DNA of 64,000 nucleotides from Metopolophium dirhodum (taxonomy: Eukaryota > Arthropoda > Insecta > Hemiptera > Aphididae): the NCBI RefSeq assembly GCF_019925205.1, contig NC_083567.1, forward strand, positions 620,001-684,000. Direction: 5' to 3'. Under the pieces are notes generated by a model. That model saw nothing but the letters and a program-made list of their open reading frames with translations. It was not told the origin of the DNA and did not search any database. Position numbers and translations under genes: made by a program. Below, in pieces: positions 1 through 10,552 of the stretch. Position 1 is the first letter of the stretch. Each line of letters opens with the position of its first letter.

Positions 1-127
1 AAATGTGACGAAGATTTTCCATTAATAACCCGGGTGGTTACCCAACCGGGAGCTAGCGACACCGGCCGATGCTTGACCTCAGAACACGTTAATGGCTGAG
101 GCGCCAACCACCACGCCATACCAGGCC
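1..127 (-). mobile_element. 5S rRNA-derived SINE, copy 1 (cut by window edge)
   Basis: Read on the minus strand, this begins near 127 with GGCCTGGTATGGCGTGG, like the 5' end of 5S rRNA. It then carries the 5S internal promoter: an A-box-like AAGCATCGGCCGGTG after a GAGGTC stretch, and a C-box-like GGTTGGGTAACCACC. It matches the copy at 22463-22674 across the 5S part and into the unrelated body, so it is a dispersed element and not a 5S gene. The 3' body and tail lie outside the window. 5S-derived SINEs are transcribed by RNA polymerase III and moved by a partner LINE; that is known for the class, not shown here. Confidence 0.8.
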
Positions 128-202
128 ACAATAATATACCTATAGTATGATAATCAATATAATATATAACGAGTAAAAATATCTTTTTTAAGATCATAGT
201 AC

Positions 203-966
203 GGGCGGCCCCCTTTTCGGCCAAAATGTACCCTTCCCTTTTCGGCCAAAACTTACCTTTCCCTTTTCGGCCACTGTCCCTTTTCGGCCAGCACCTACAG
301 TTTTCTTTAAAATTTACAATTATAACAACTGAACTTAACAATTTTTATATTTAATTAAATACGATTGTATCCAAAAAAGGGATTTTTTTATGTTAATTAT
401 TACCAACAACTGTAAAAAAAACGTGAAAAAAATAAAAAAATAAAACAATTGGCAATAAACTGTTATAACATATTATTATTACAATTGATTATATTATATA
501 TTTATATTAGTATTTATAATCAATGTTATTACTTACATTAATCGAATAAAAATTAATATAGTCATATAACACATATAGGTAATAAGAATAGGTATATATA
601 ATAATAATTATGATAGTAAAATATAACTAACTATGAACGAAATTAAACTTACATTGAAGAGTAAAGGTAATAAAAATAGAAACATTTTTTAAACAAAAAT
701 TCATTGTTAGACTTTTTTTTATTTGACTAAGTTAATAATATGTTAAACCATTTTATTTCCAATTGTTTTATTTTATTATTTTTTCACTCAATTGTAGGTA
801 AGAATTTTTATCAAAAAATCACATTTTTGGATTCAATCATATTTAATTAAATATAAAAATTGTTAAGCTCAGTTGTTATAACTGTAAAAGGAGCAGTATG
901 TTTTGGCCGAAAAGTGACACTGGCCGAAAAGGGAACGGTAAGTTTTGGCCAAAAACGGTGACGCCC
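203..966. mobile_element. Fold-back (palindromic) non-autonomous DNA transposon
   Basis: The ends are inverted repeats: GGGCGGCCCCCTTTTCGGCC on the left and the complement of GGTGACGCCC on the right. They are flanked by an 8-bp target duplication with one mismatch (CATAGTAC at 195-202, CATAGTGC at 967-974). The inverted match runs inward for roughly 270 bp in each arm (about 203-480 and 700-966), leaving a single-copy AT-rich middle. The left arm holds four copies of CCCTTTTCGGCCA starting at 211, 236, 261 and 278. The right arm has three related, more diverged copies in reverse. No transposase is present. An 8-bp duplication fits hAT, P or Merlin-like transposases; the GGGCG end is not the usual hAT CAG end, so the superfamily is left open. 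Confidence 0.8.
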
Positions 967-974
967 CATAGTGC

Positions 975-2530
975 ATATTAATATACTGTAATTGAAATAC
1001 CTGTCCAATTTTTTCATTCAATCAGGTACTTGGGCCGCTTTGACTTGGTCGTTGTGCACACGAATGATGTAAATATTTCCCTTAATCGACCACCTTATAA
1101 GGTACTTAAATCGAAAATTATGTCAATTGTATTGGCATAGTTATATTATAATTTTATATTATGTCTGCCTCCGATAGAATGTGTTAGTTTTTATTGTACT
1201 CGTCGATTTTGAATTTCCACAGGTTAGGACAACGCTTTTATACGGCACTAGTGTACACTTCGATTCGATTCGACGACACGATTCGTAAATTTTTTTCGTT
1301 ACACACCACCGTGTCGCGTCTGCTCAATGCGTGTTCACACTTGAAACGAGTCCAAAAATCTTCCAAGAAACCGGCCTACGTTGGTCGTAAATTACAACAT
1401 ATATTATACGTTATTATACAATGTGTCCCGAGAAGAAGTATGACCGGCCGGCGTCATATTATGATAGTACCTAAAACCTTAAGACTTAAGTTATGAAAAA
1501 ACCCCACTTTGAAGGTGGGTCTAACATTTATTTATTTAATGACGGGAAATTTAAGAATTGTTTAAACAAAACCGAATCTACCGCATATTTGCTGACGTAT
1601 CTTCTAAACTTTTCAACTTTTTATCGTATTTATTTTCATTTCAAAGCTATTTTATTGTATTAACTTAACTACATTTTTGATAAAAATTAATATGATATAA
1701 TAGGTGTTGAATAAACTGCAGTAACTTCAGTTAAATTTTTTAGTATATTTTTTAACTGGTGTTCATTTAATTTTGCAAAATTATTGTTGTGCGATTTGTA
1801 ATTCTTATAAGTGTACGAAATGCATGTTTAATATTTTATACGATTTTACAATATGAAAAAAAAAATGGAAATAAATTATCCATAAAGAAGAAGGAGCATA
1901 TTTTGACTTTCCGAAATAGGCTCCACAATTTACGTGTAATATACGTTGATAAAAAAAAATTTTGAAAATTTTAATTTTTTCGTACTTAAGTTTTGGTGTT
2001 GCCAGTTGATGACCATTTTGATACATATTTTTCTTTTAAATTTTGCGGTGGAAGGATTTCCAAGTGAAATTCAAAACTAAGCTAGGGATAGCTTACAGCG
2101 CTAGTAAGTTAGGCTACTTACTATAGCTGGCCACAATATAAGCTAGAGAAACTACAACACTATTATTTATACAATATTATTGGTAACCAGTGTAATTTAT
2201 CACCAGATAATATTGTGATTTTTGATACAACCTGATGACTGGTAAACAACTTTTGAAAATGATGTAAAATCTGGTGATTTTAGCCCATTATTATATTTTT
2301 AAGTTATTTTACATAATAATATTATATTAATCATACATATATATGATTTTAAATATTTTATCGTTTTTTTTTATTTTTTTTTTTTTAAACGGTTCCATAG
2401 TTAGTAACAATTTATAATTTAAAATCCGTTATTATATGCTTATTACTCGTCCGTGTTAATCCTAGAAATATTTTGTAAAAAAAAACGTCTGTTCTTTTCT
2501 GTTCATCGTTTGTACTCGGCGTCTTTGTAT
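975..2530. other. AT-rich gene-free stretch
   Basis: Mostly AT-rich sequence with homopolymer runs. A 100-codon open frame (1194-1496, plus) has no ATG start. It follows a fair splice acceptor (AATTTCCACAG ending at 1221) and could hold an exon, but nothing in it is recognisable. A short hairpin (ACCCCACTTTGAAGGTGGGT) lies near 1501. Nothing else is supported. Confidence 0.4.
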
Positions 2531-2537
2531 ATTACAC

Positions 2538-3324
2538 ATGACAGAGATGGACACCTACACGAGATCTACAAATTACAAGCAGTCGTTTGATTATTCCAAT
2601 GAGGTTCGCTCTTTGATCGACCGTCTGGACTTGGCCTTTTGACCGCAATACCATGGACGTTTGGTTTCCGTTACGGCGCGGACTTGCAAAGAGTTTTCGG
2701 GCGTCGCCTGAGCTGACCACCGACTCACCCGTGTATCAATAGGTTGTAAAGCACCACCTGCAATTCTTATGACTGCGGAGACAGACGCCCACACGGAAAC
2801 GCCAAAATTCCTGCAACGTTATGGTCCTTCCCTGATCGGTGCGTTGGACTTGGCCGTCGATCGCAGGATCACTACTGTCGGGCTACAGCGGTGAGAACAC
2901 GGAGTGACTTTCCGGTCGTCCGCGCAACTGAGCGTCCATTGATCCTAACCTAACCGTGTACGACGCAGCGAAGACTATTCCACCGTGGTGGCAGCTGAAG
3001 TTCGACAAAATCCTGCACGATCTGATCGTCCAGTGTGAAAGAGGTCGAAAAGATTCGTCTGGAAGTCCATGATCAACGTTGCACGCAGAATTTGTTTCTG
3101 CCAGTTTTATTGACCTGGAATAACGTTCACGAAGTTCGACCTCATCCTCTACCACCGTGATCGGTACGATGTTACCAGTACCACCGGTAACCACGGGTCA
3201 ACTAGTTTTTGGCGTAGGTACGCGTTTGTACTATGCTCCAGTCGTAAAGTCACCCGCCGTGCTTAAAGTTACTCGTACACTCATACGTTTCGTTATATTA
3301 TTGTTTTGTGTGTATCGGTGGTAA
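2538..3324 (+). pseudogene. Broken coding-like segment with diverged internal repeat, family unknown
   Basis: This GC-richer block reads as protein-like sequence that switches between two plus-strand frames. Frame A runs from an ATG at 2538 to TGA at 2640. Frame B takes over at a TTTT run (2637-2640), so one extra T explains the break, and it ends in TAG at 2740. Frame A is again open to TGA at 2892, with an ATG at 2769. Frame B resumes from about 2947 to TGA at 3070 and from 3124 to TAA at 3322. Two stretches in frame A resemble each other: SLIDRLDLAFDR (2610-2645) and SLIGALDLAVDR (2829-2864), each 60-72 nt after an ATG. That suggests an internal duplication. I do not recognise the family. 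It could also be a chance GC-rich island; minus-strand frames here have poorer composition. Confidence 0.4.
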
Positions 3325-4849
3325 CACAACACTTCGTATTCACGTTTTTTGAAGCTCCTAGATATATTATAATATGCTACAGATTTTACGGTTTTTGGTT
3401 CCACCGATAATACTATTGATTTGTAATTATCATATTATTATATACCATGTTTATGCCTTTATTTAAAATGGATTATAATATATACAGTATGCTGTACCAT
3501 ATATTTTGTTATCATTGAATAAAACATTGCATTTAAAGTATACCTATACTGTAATTTTCATTTATTTTTGTGTAATATTAATATACTATTGTCGAGCCGT
3601 CATACAGGGAGATTGTTGGACAGCCGACACACACACGCAAGGATTTTGAGATTCGTGGAGGAAATAAAAAATGCATTTATTTATAAATGGTTGCCTGTAT
3701 AGTTGCAGATTAGAATAACGATCACGACTGATGACTAAACGGGTGGTCGAACGGGCCGTGATTTTTCACACACGTCTAGTTCGGACCACCGACCGACGAC
3801 ATAAACCCTCTCAACAACGCGAGATTTTACAATATTTTTTTTTTAAATTGTTCATACGACGAACGCGGTTTTGTACCTATACTTACTTTCTTGCAGTTTA
3901 CGAAGGCGTACAATATCATTATAGCGGCGGAACATAACGACAAACTACAATATTGTTATGAATAGGTAGGTATAAATAATAATATTATTATTATAATAAG
4001 GTTTTCTCCGTGGCCAAAGACCTAACGCTCATAAAGTCGCGATATACCGCGGTAGATGTCGCGAGTATTTATAACTTTTACGTTTGCAGTCACATTTATT
4101 TATATATATATATATTATATGTATACAATATAATACGATATAACAACGCGTCGTATTAAATCTATTGACAGTGAAGGGCCCGAGGATGACGTTTAAAACG
4201 TGTACGCGTCCACTTGCAAATCATTTGACGTCGTTGTTTACAACGGTTGACTGTAATTATAGTTTTTTTTTTCACTTCAAACATAATCATCCCATTTGAC
4301 TGTTCCGTTTTCATGGTACCATAAAAAAAAAATAATGTCCTTTGAAACCAAAAATAGTATACTTATTTGTTATTTTTTTTCCCCGGTTTTAACGACTTTT
4401 GTCCGATATTGTATAAGAGGGTGTTTCGCAGACGCTATAATTATGTACAGAAAATAGTAATTGGTATACGTTTTCAGTACATATTGTATACATTTTATAA
4501 TACAATTACAATTGCAATTTTAAATGCAATTCATGTTTTCGGCTGAGCATAATGCTATGCACTTATCGCGTATTGTAGTATAATTTTGATGTACCTGATT
4601 CTAATTTCGAATGAGTAGTTTCTTAGTTAATAAAATGTTTGTACTAAGTATAATAGTTCTTAAAAATATAAGATAGACTTAATATTTGAACTAGTATTTA
4701 TCATACTTGGGCCGTTTTTACAATTTATTAAAGTTGATACTTGATAGATTAATTTTGATGACTAAAATGTTCAGATCACCATAGCCCGCATATATTATAA
4801 ACCAATTAATACTATGGGCCTTTTATCCTTATAGAACACAATGTTTCAG
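3325..4849. other. AT-rich gene-free stretch
   Basis: Low-complexity AT-rich DNA with a TA-dinucleotide run near 4097-4125. The 68-codon frame at 3731-3937 has no supporting feature. Nothing else is seen. Confidence 0.5.
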
Positions 4850-5122
4850 GAAACACTCAAAAACTACTCGTATGAATTTTAATTTTGATACATCAAATCT
4901 TTCAGGAAAATTATCCACGGATTAAACTGTTGAAAAGGAGGGTTCTACTTTGAATAACGGAATTTTGTATCTCCACAGGTTACTGCTTAAATAGTACGAA
5001 AAAATCTAGAAATTGAAAATATGATTCTTAACTACCATTCAGTATATTTAAAAACTCCAAAAATCAGTAAACTGTATTACTGAAGAAAAAAAGGGAGTGA
5101 GTATGAATGGTGAATCATTCTG
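4850..5122 (+). mobile_element. Old Tc1/mariner-type MITE, partial
   Basis: The right end reads GGTGAATCATTCTG followed by TA (5123-5124), a typical terminal repeat and TA target of aphid mariner MITEs. The sequence just inside it, including ATTACTGAAGAAAAAAA and an upstream GTATCTCCAC, is shared in the same order with the element at 44290-44634, so the two are one family. The left terminal repeat is not recognisable and the boundary at 4850 is approximate. Confidence 0.5.
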
Positions 5123-5124
5123 TA

Positions 5125-7273
5125 TGTATACGAACCTTAAAAAATAAAATGTGTTTTAAATATATGTTGTATAGTACTATGTAGGTTTCTATTATGGAAT
5201 TTTGAAAAATAGGAAGGGGGCTGAAATATATTATATATAGATATTTTGAAGCAGAAAATTACTCCGTCTCTCCTTACCCCATAACACAAGCGCTGTTATA
5301 ATTATTTCTAACGGCCGGGAACCGAAAATTTGGATTTTTTTTTAAGCTTGTTTACTGAAACTGGAACCGTAATTTTTATTCTTCTAAAGGCCCAACCGGA
5401 AAAAAATTATAAGGGTTCCACCGTTTCCGGTTATAATCATGAACAGTTAATAAAACTCTGACGATAAACGCACCACCATTATATTATGCTGATCCATATG
5501 GAATGTTTAATATTAAAAAGTCACTATAGTTATTATAATAGTGACTCACTATACCTACGAATTATTGAAATAACAAAAAAAAACCGACAAATCGCGAGTT
5601 CTCAGCTTATATAACCGCCGTAGACTGATAATAATTTCGTCTGATAATTATACGCTCTTCGCTCATTCAATATGAATATCAGAACAAATATACCGACTGG
5701 GGCTTAATCCCGTCGTAAAAACTGTACCGAAAAATGACAATTAGGCGCCGTTCTGCTGGCGCTGTCCGACGGTAGTGGTATGTTGTAACTTACTCGATCT
5801 CCTCCGTCGAAAAACAAACGCTGCACCATCAGTTTGATAACGACTATTTGGTTACCCAATAACAGAGTCTGTTTACAAGAGGTTTCCGTCTACAACATGA
5901 TACCCCGTATATAGAGGCATATATTGTTATTATAGCGAGTTTGCGACATTCCGTAATCCGAGTTTTTGGCGTTGTACAAGACGTAATAAATTACACCGCG
6001 ACGGTGTTTGTCAAATAAGTATATTACGTCGTCGTGTAGGTATTATAGCGCCACACAGTGTCATTATCTTATATTATTGCATTATTTTCCGTTGACACCG
6101 AGCAAGTATAGGGTACCTACTTGAAGCGACCGCGATCGGAAATCTTACAATGTGTAGGTACAAAATTATTACGTTTATCGCAGTAGTGTTAATATAATAC
6201 CGAGCAAATACCGCTATTTCCATACTCACTTTTTTGGGGTTTTTTTTTTTAGGGTAGGTATTATTATCACTAAATCCATCACTCGGATATACGGTTACAA
6301 AAATATAATATTCTTTGATTATTTCCAATTTTTGATACTTTGATGGTTTGTCTTTACGGATATACTTTGTAGATATCAGGCGAACGTCTGAAAATATTTT
6401 CAAAACCGAATACCAAACCGCTACCAACAAAAAAAAAACCGATATTTTATGGCTAAGTATTCCTAATTCGTTATTCTCTTGATACGTCGTAATAGTGATT
6501 GATAACATAATGTATATTGTATATTGCATATCTGTGTTTGCGTATATATTATATTATCATATCATGCTTATATACTCTCGCAATTATATTATTATGCGTT
6601 AGAATTTCTAATAAAGAATGTGCCGATAATTATTCAAATTTGTCTTGTAAAGGTTATGAGTACAATTTTCAAGTTTTTATTTTTAGAAAAATACTTTAAT
6701 AAATATCTCGAAACGATCTTCTCAAAGTACAAAATACTTGTACCTAATTTTCATACTAAGCAGGGCTTAGAGAGAATTTTGATTTCTAGTGGAGCGAAGA
6801 GTTTCTTTACGACTACATCATAAGAATATTTTACTACCGTCGCGCCTATACCTAGAACGGAAAATAGGCCCAGAAATCCGAAAAGTTTTTTAACAGATAC
6901 GCATCACTGACGTCAATGATTATTATTATTATCATCAAAGATAAACACTAGACTATTACGTCATAATATTAGCGCTGGAAGGGACGTTGATCATTTTTTC
7001 GTCGATTTATGCCTTATTGCGGGAGTGTATACCGTCGGCGAATAAAACGTTACACATTATCATCATTATAATTTTACTCTATCGGCAATCGAATACCGTC
7101 GAGTTTTAATAGCTCCGATGGCTAGAGAAGCCAACGACTTTCCGCACTTACGCGGTGTTTTGTAAAAAAATATTATACGTAATATCGGTCCCTTTCCAGC
7201 AGTAGCGGAAAGTTGCGATGTATCTCAAGCCGGCGGCGCGGTGTTCGCATGCGATATAGCACCGTTTCATTAG
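5125..7273. other. AT-rich gene-free stretch
   Basis: No gene is supported. A 9-bp perfect hairpin (AGTCACTAT/ATAGTGACT, loop of 10) lies at 5519-5546. The 151-codon minus frame at 6074-6529 is AT-driven, rich in I/Y/K, with no family match or splice context, and fits chance. Confidence 0.5.
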
Positions 7274-7298
7274 CCCCCCCCCCCCCCCCCCCCCCCCC
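7274..7298. repeat. Poly-C run, (C)25
   Basis: An uninterrupted run of 25 C. It creates a false poly-glycine stretch in the minus-strand frame at 7173-7565, which is not a gene. Confidence 0.95.
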
Positions 7299-7941
7299 GA
7301 ACGAGGGATTCGTGCCAAAAACAGCAATTCTCACCAGACGTGGATAATAATATATCAGTGCGTTAACCTCTGCCGGACGAGCGTATCGCCGTGGAAATAT
7401 ATTATTATTATCATTTCGCATATGATGTAAAAAAAAAAAAATATTACCCATACATGAATAAGCCATAAAAATAATACGGAACTCTACATAATAATAATAA
7501 TAATATATTACGGTACCTATAGTATCATTAAAGCTCTGAACTCGCGACAGAAGTTGCGTCGTCATGACTTTCCGATGTCATATTAATTTATAGTATTACA
7601 TCGCGTAGCTCGAAACGGTTTTAAATAGAGTCTACTTGTTATTCCAATCATTTATTATTATTAGAATACAGTTATCCCGAGAGGAGAGATTTTTAGAAAA
7701 TTTCTAATCAACGCGCGTGTACTTACATAATTACCTACTTAGATATAATTGCCACGTTTTACAATAATATTCTGATCGAAATAATTGCAAACGATATCGT
7801 AACATTAAGTTCTGAATTCGGAAGCACAATAATACTATGTTGTATATAAGTACCTAACGCAACCGACGATGACCGCGTTTGTACAATATTATAATTATAT
7901 ACATATATAATATAATATACTTGAGCTTGATAGAAGAAAAT

Positions 7942-8101
7942 AGTGGTGGATTTGACAATAGTTCAAGGGGAGAGGGTGATTTTGAATTTCCCATACTCTT
8001 TGCAACTAACAATCCACCCAAGTGTACTTAGGATTTTTTTTTTTAAATTTTTCATCGATCGCCCCTATCGCCCTCTTCAAAACCACCGCTGCAAATCCAC
8101 T
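7942..8101. mobile_element. Possible small MITE with degenerate terminal inverted repeats
   Basis: The left end AGTGGTGGATTTG and the complement of the right end, AGTGGATTTG, agree. The similarity continues weakly inward (GAGAGGGTGAT against GAAGAGGGCGAT). The size and the AGTGG end recall hAT MITEs, but no target duplication is visible. Confidence 0.3.
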
Positions 8102-8104
8102 CGA

Positions 8105-9090
8105 ACATAATAATATATAATTACTTATTTTCAAATACTAATACGTAGCCATAGAATAATGCGTAAATAAAAGACAATCGACTCTTTTAAAATTAAATAG
8201 AGTATCCATTAATAGGAAAATATAAAATATTTCACTTTATTTAAATCGTTCTCGCGTTCACGCTATTCATTTTAAATGAAATTTCCTACAATTTTTGATT
8301 TAAGTTTAATTTTAGCTAACACAATATTAATTACGGTCATATATTACTTTAACGGCTAAAACAAATACGAATAAAGAATAAACTACTAAATTATATCATG
8401 AAGTAAAACAGTGAGTTTTGATTTTTTAAATCTACTGCGAGATGTCCCGTAATGAAAACTTAAATTTTTGACGAACCGAAACTTGTAAAATTATTTTTAC
8501 GTTATTTTTTCGGGGAGGGGAAAACATCGTAACACGCGGTCTACAACCACAGCGTCCACAAAAGGCCGTGTGACCCGCTGCAACGTTTGGAAATAAATAA
8601 ATGTAAATATGAGGCCGCGACGAGACATCAAAAGTCATAATATGCTGCACCGTACCCACTTTCCTGCATAATATTATAAAGTCTGCGCCGATGGTTACGG
8701 GCGTATTATTATTATTGTGAAAGTATATATAATAATAATATTATGTACATACACGACGATGATGGGTCTGGTGGGTCGCGCCGGCGAGACGAGGGTTGAA
8801 GAAATAATATAATATTATAAAATACGCATAATATACGATATATGTAAGGTAGGCCGTACTGCAGCGGTAGTCGTTCACCGAACTATATATAATAAATACA
8901 CACACATATATGTGTGTGTGTGTGCATACAGAGCGCGAGTCACATAATATTAGTTTTATGGTTGTGATTTGAACGGGAAGAAATTAATTGACGTTCAAAA
9001 GGCCACGGCAAATATACGCAAAAAGACGTGCGCGCATATTATCATCTAGTCTCGCACTGTTCCGCTCCCGGCTGCATCGTCGACCCCGTC

Positions 9091-9129
<39 letters not shown>

Positions 9130-10335
9130 ATAAGCGGCCCCACACCGACTGTCGTTGAATATATTATTATTATTATCATCATCATCATCATCATCATCAT
9201 CATCGTCGTCGTCGTCATCGTCATCATCGCGAAAACGGCAAACGTTTTATTCAATAATAATAATAACAGCATGTAAGCGACGGGAAAAGCCGTAAATTTT
9301 CCGTTTCGTCGAACACCGTCAAAAGGTCTCCGGCGAAGAACCGGGTCGGGGCTGCGTGCACGCTTTTCAATTTTTTTTTTTTTACACATTATATCTGTGT
9401 GTGTATGTTTTATTTCAGCCCCCGATCCTTGTCGTACGCAATTTTCACGTCTGTACCCCGGACGGGGCCGCGCCGCCGATTACACGCTGCAGACAGACCG
9501 TATATATGACGTGTGTAGTAGGTACATTGATATCGCGCACATAATAATACACACCGTACTGCACGCAAACACATATTAAATTTTATAATAATAAAGGTGT
9601 ACGTACGGGTTGGCGGCACGAAAAGCGGAAACGGAAGAAAAAAACTCACACACGTATAGTCTTAAAATAAAAGACAAGCTGTCAAACGATCTCTGGCGGC
9701 TGCGATACACCTTAGATATACGCGTGTTATTATAATAACACGCGCGCACTTCCTTTCTAGCGCATCATTTTAATTGGGGGCGATGGTTGTGCGTCGCTCG
9801 TGCACACGCTGCACCCCGTTTTCAATTCCTTATCATTATCGCAATAATAATAATAATGAATAATAATAATGATACGTGTTCGCGTACTACAACTGCAGAC
9901 GACAATTTATAGTAATAATATTACCATTAGATATTATTATAACACATATATTTTGTAATGGAAAAACACAATATGCGTAGACACTCGCGGTCCGGCTCCG
10001 ACGACGATGTCAAACATTATAATAAATATTACACGTAGCCGTTATCGGAAATCTATCTAGCTACGTTATTATCACGATATTCGCCGACGACCCGTTGCAA
10101 TAACGCAGTGAAATATTGATGCACGTCGATACTATTGATAATACTGATTACTGGTAATCCTTCAGCAAGAGATCACAGTGGCGTATTTAAGAATTTTTCA
10201 TAGTGGTCCAGTTAATTGTTCAAAACATATAAGTGCAGGGGGGATCCGCTACAGAATATATTAATATACATATATTCCATTTTTAGATAGGTATTTACAT
10301 ATTGGTATTGCATATATAACAATAAATTATATAAT
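8105..10335. other. AT-rich stretch with compound microsatellites
   Basis: No gene is supported. It contains TATGTGTGTGTG-type repeats near 8899-8924, the compound repeat at 9093-9226, and GC-richer patches near 9290-9500. All open frames here owe their length to simple repeats. A CAGTGGCGTATTTA motif at 10176 and GATCCGCTACAG ending at 10254 look like hAT-type ends but are too weak to call an element. Confidence 0.5.
9093..9226. repeat. Compound microsatellite (CT)n-(GT)n ... (TTA)n-(ATC)n-(GTC)n
   Basis: A (CT) run of about 15 units ends in a short GT run near 9128. A trinucleotide tract that changes from TTA to ATC to GTC follows at about 9162-9226. The translations Ser-Leu, Ile-Ile and Met-Met seen in frames across it are artefacts. 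Confidence 0.9.
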
Positions 10336-10340
10336 AATAG

Positions 10341-10552
10341 GAAGACGGAGTGGCCGAGCGGACTAAGGCGTCGGTTGCAAAACCTCGGCAACGGGTGGCA
10401 TTTTTCTTCGAGCAAGTCACGGTGTCCAGAGAGAAGTGCCGCCATCTCCCACCCGGGCATGGCAGATACCTACGGGTGCTCCATTAGAAATTCTGCCAAA
10501 ACACAACACACACGTGTGCCAACCTACCCAATTTAAAAAAAAAAAAAAAAAA
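10341..10552 (+). mobile_element. tRNA-derived SINE, copy A
   Basis: The head GACGGAGTGGCCGAGCGG resembles the start of a tRNA of the Leu/Ser type and holds a good A box (TGGCCGAGCGG). The body shares blocks with copy B at 47114-47374: TTTTTCTTCG, GCAAGTCACGGTG, AAGTGCCGCCATC, GGGCATGGCAG and TTCTGCCAAAAC. It ends in an A run (10535-10552). The B-box region present in copy B is missing here. AATAATAG before the element (10333-10340) recurs at 10575-10582, but in such AT-rich sequence that is weak evidence for a target duplication. Confidence 0.85.

Noticed and set aside
1501..1520. Hairpin ACCCCACTTTGAAGGTGGGT as a histone-type or terminator stem-loop
   Set aside because: Sequence does not match the histone 3' stem-loop and no gene precedes it.
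6074..6529. 151-codon minus frame
   Set aside because: AT-driven I/Y/K-rich composition and no gene context; such length is within chance for 64 kb of this base composition.
7173..7565. Frame with glycine-rich and tyrosine-rich segments
   Set aside because: Glycines come from the poly-C run and tyrosines from ATA repeats.
10176..10254. Small hAT MITE bounded by CAGTGGCG and CCGCTACAG
   Set aside because: Ends are too diverged, only about 80 bp long, and no target duplication is seen.
10341..10420. Possible tRNA-Leu/Ser gene
   Set aside because: Only the head is tRNA-like, no cloverleaf can be closed, and the sequence continues into a SINE body with a poly-A tail.
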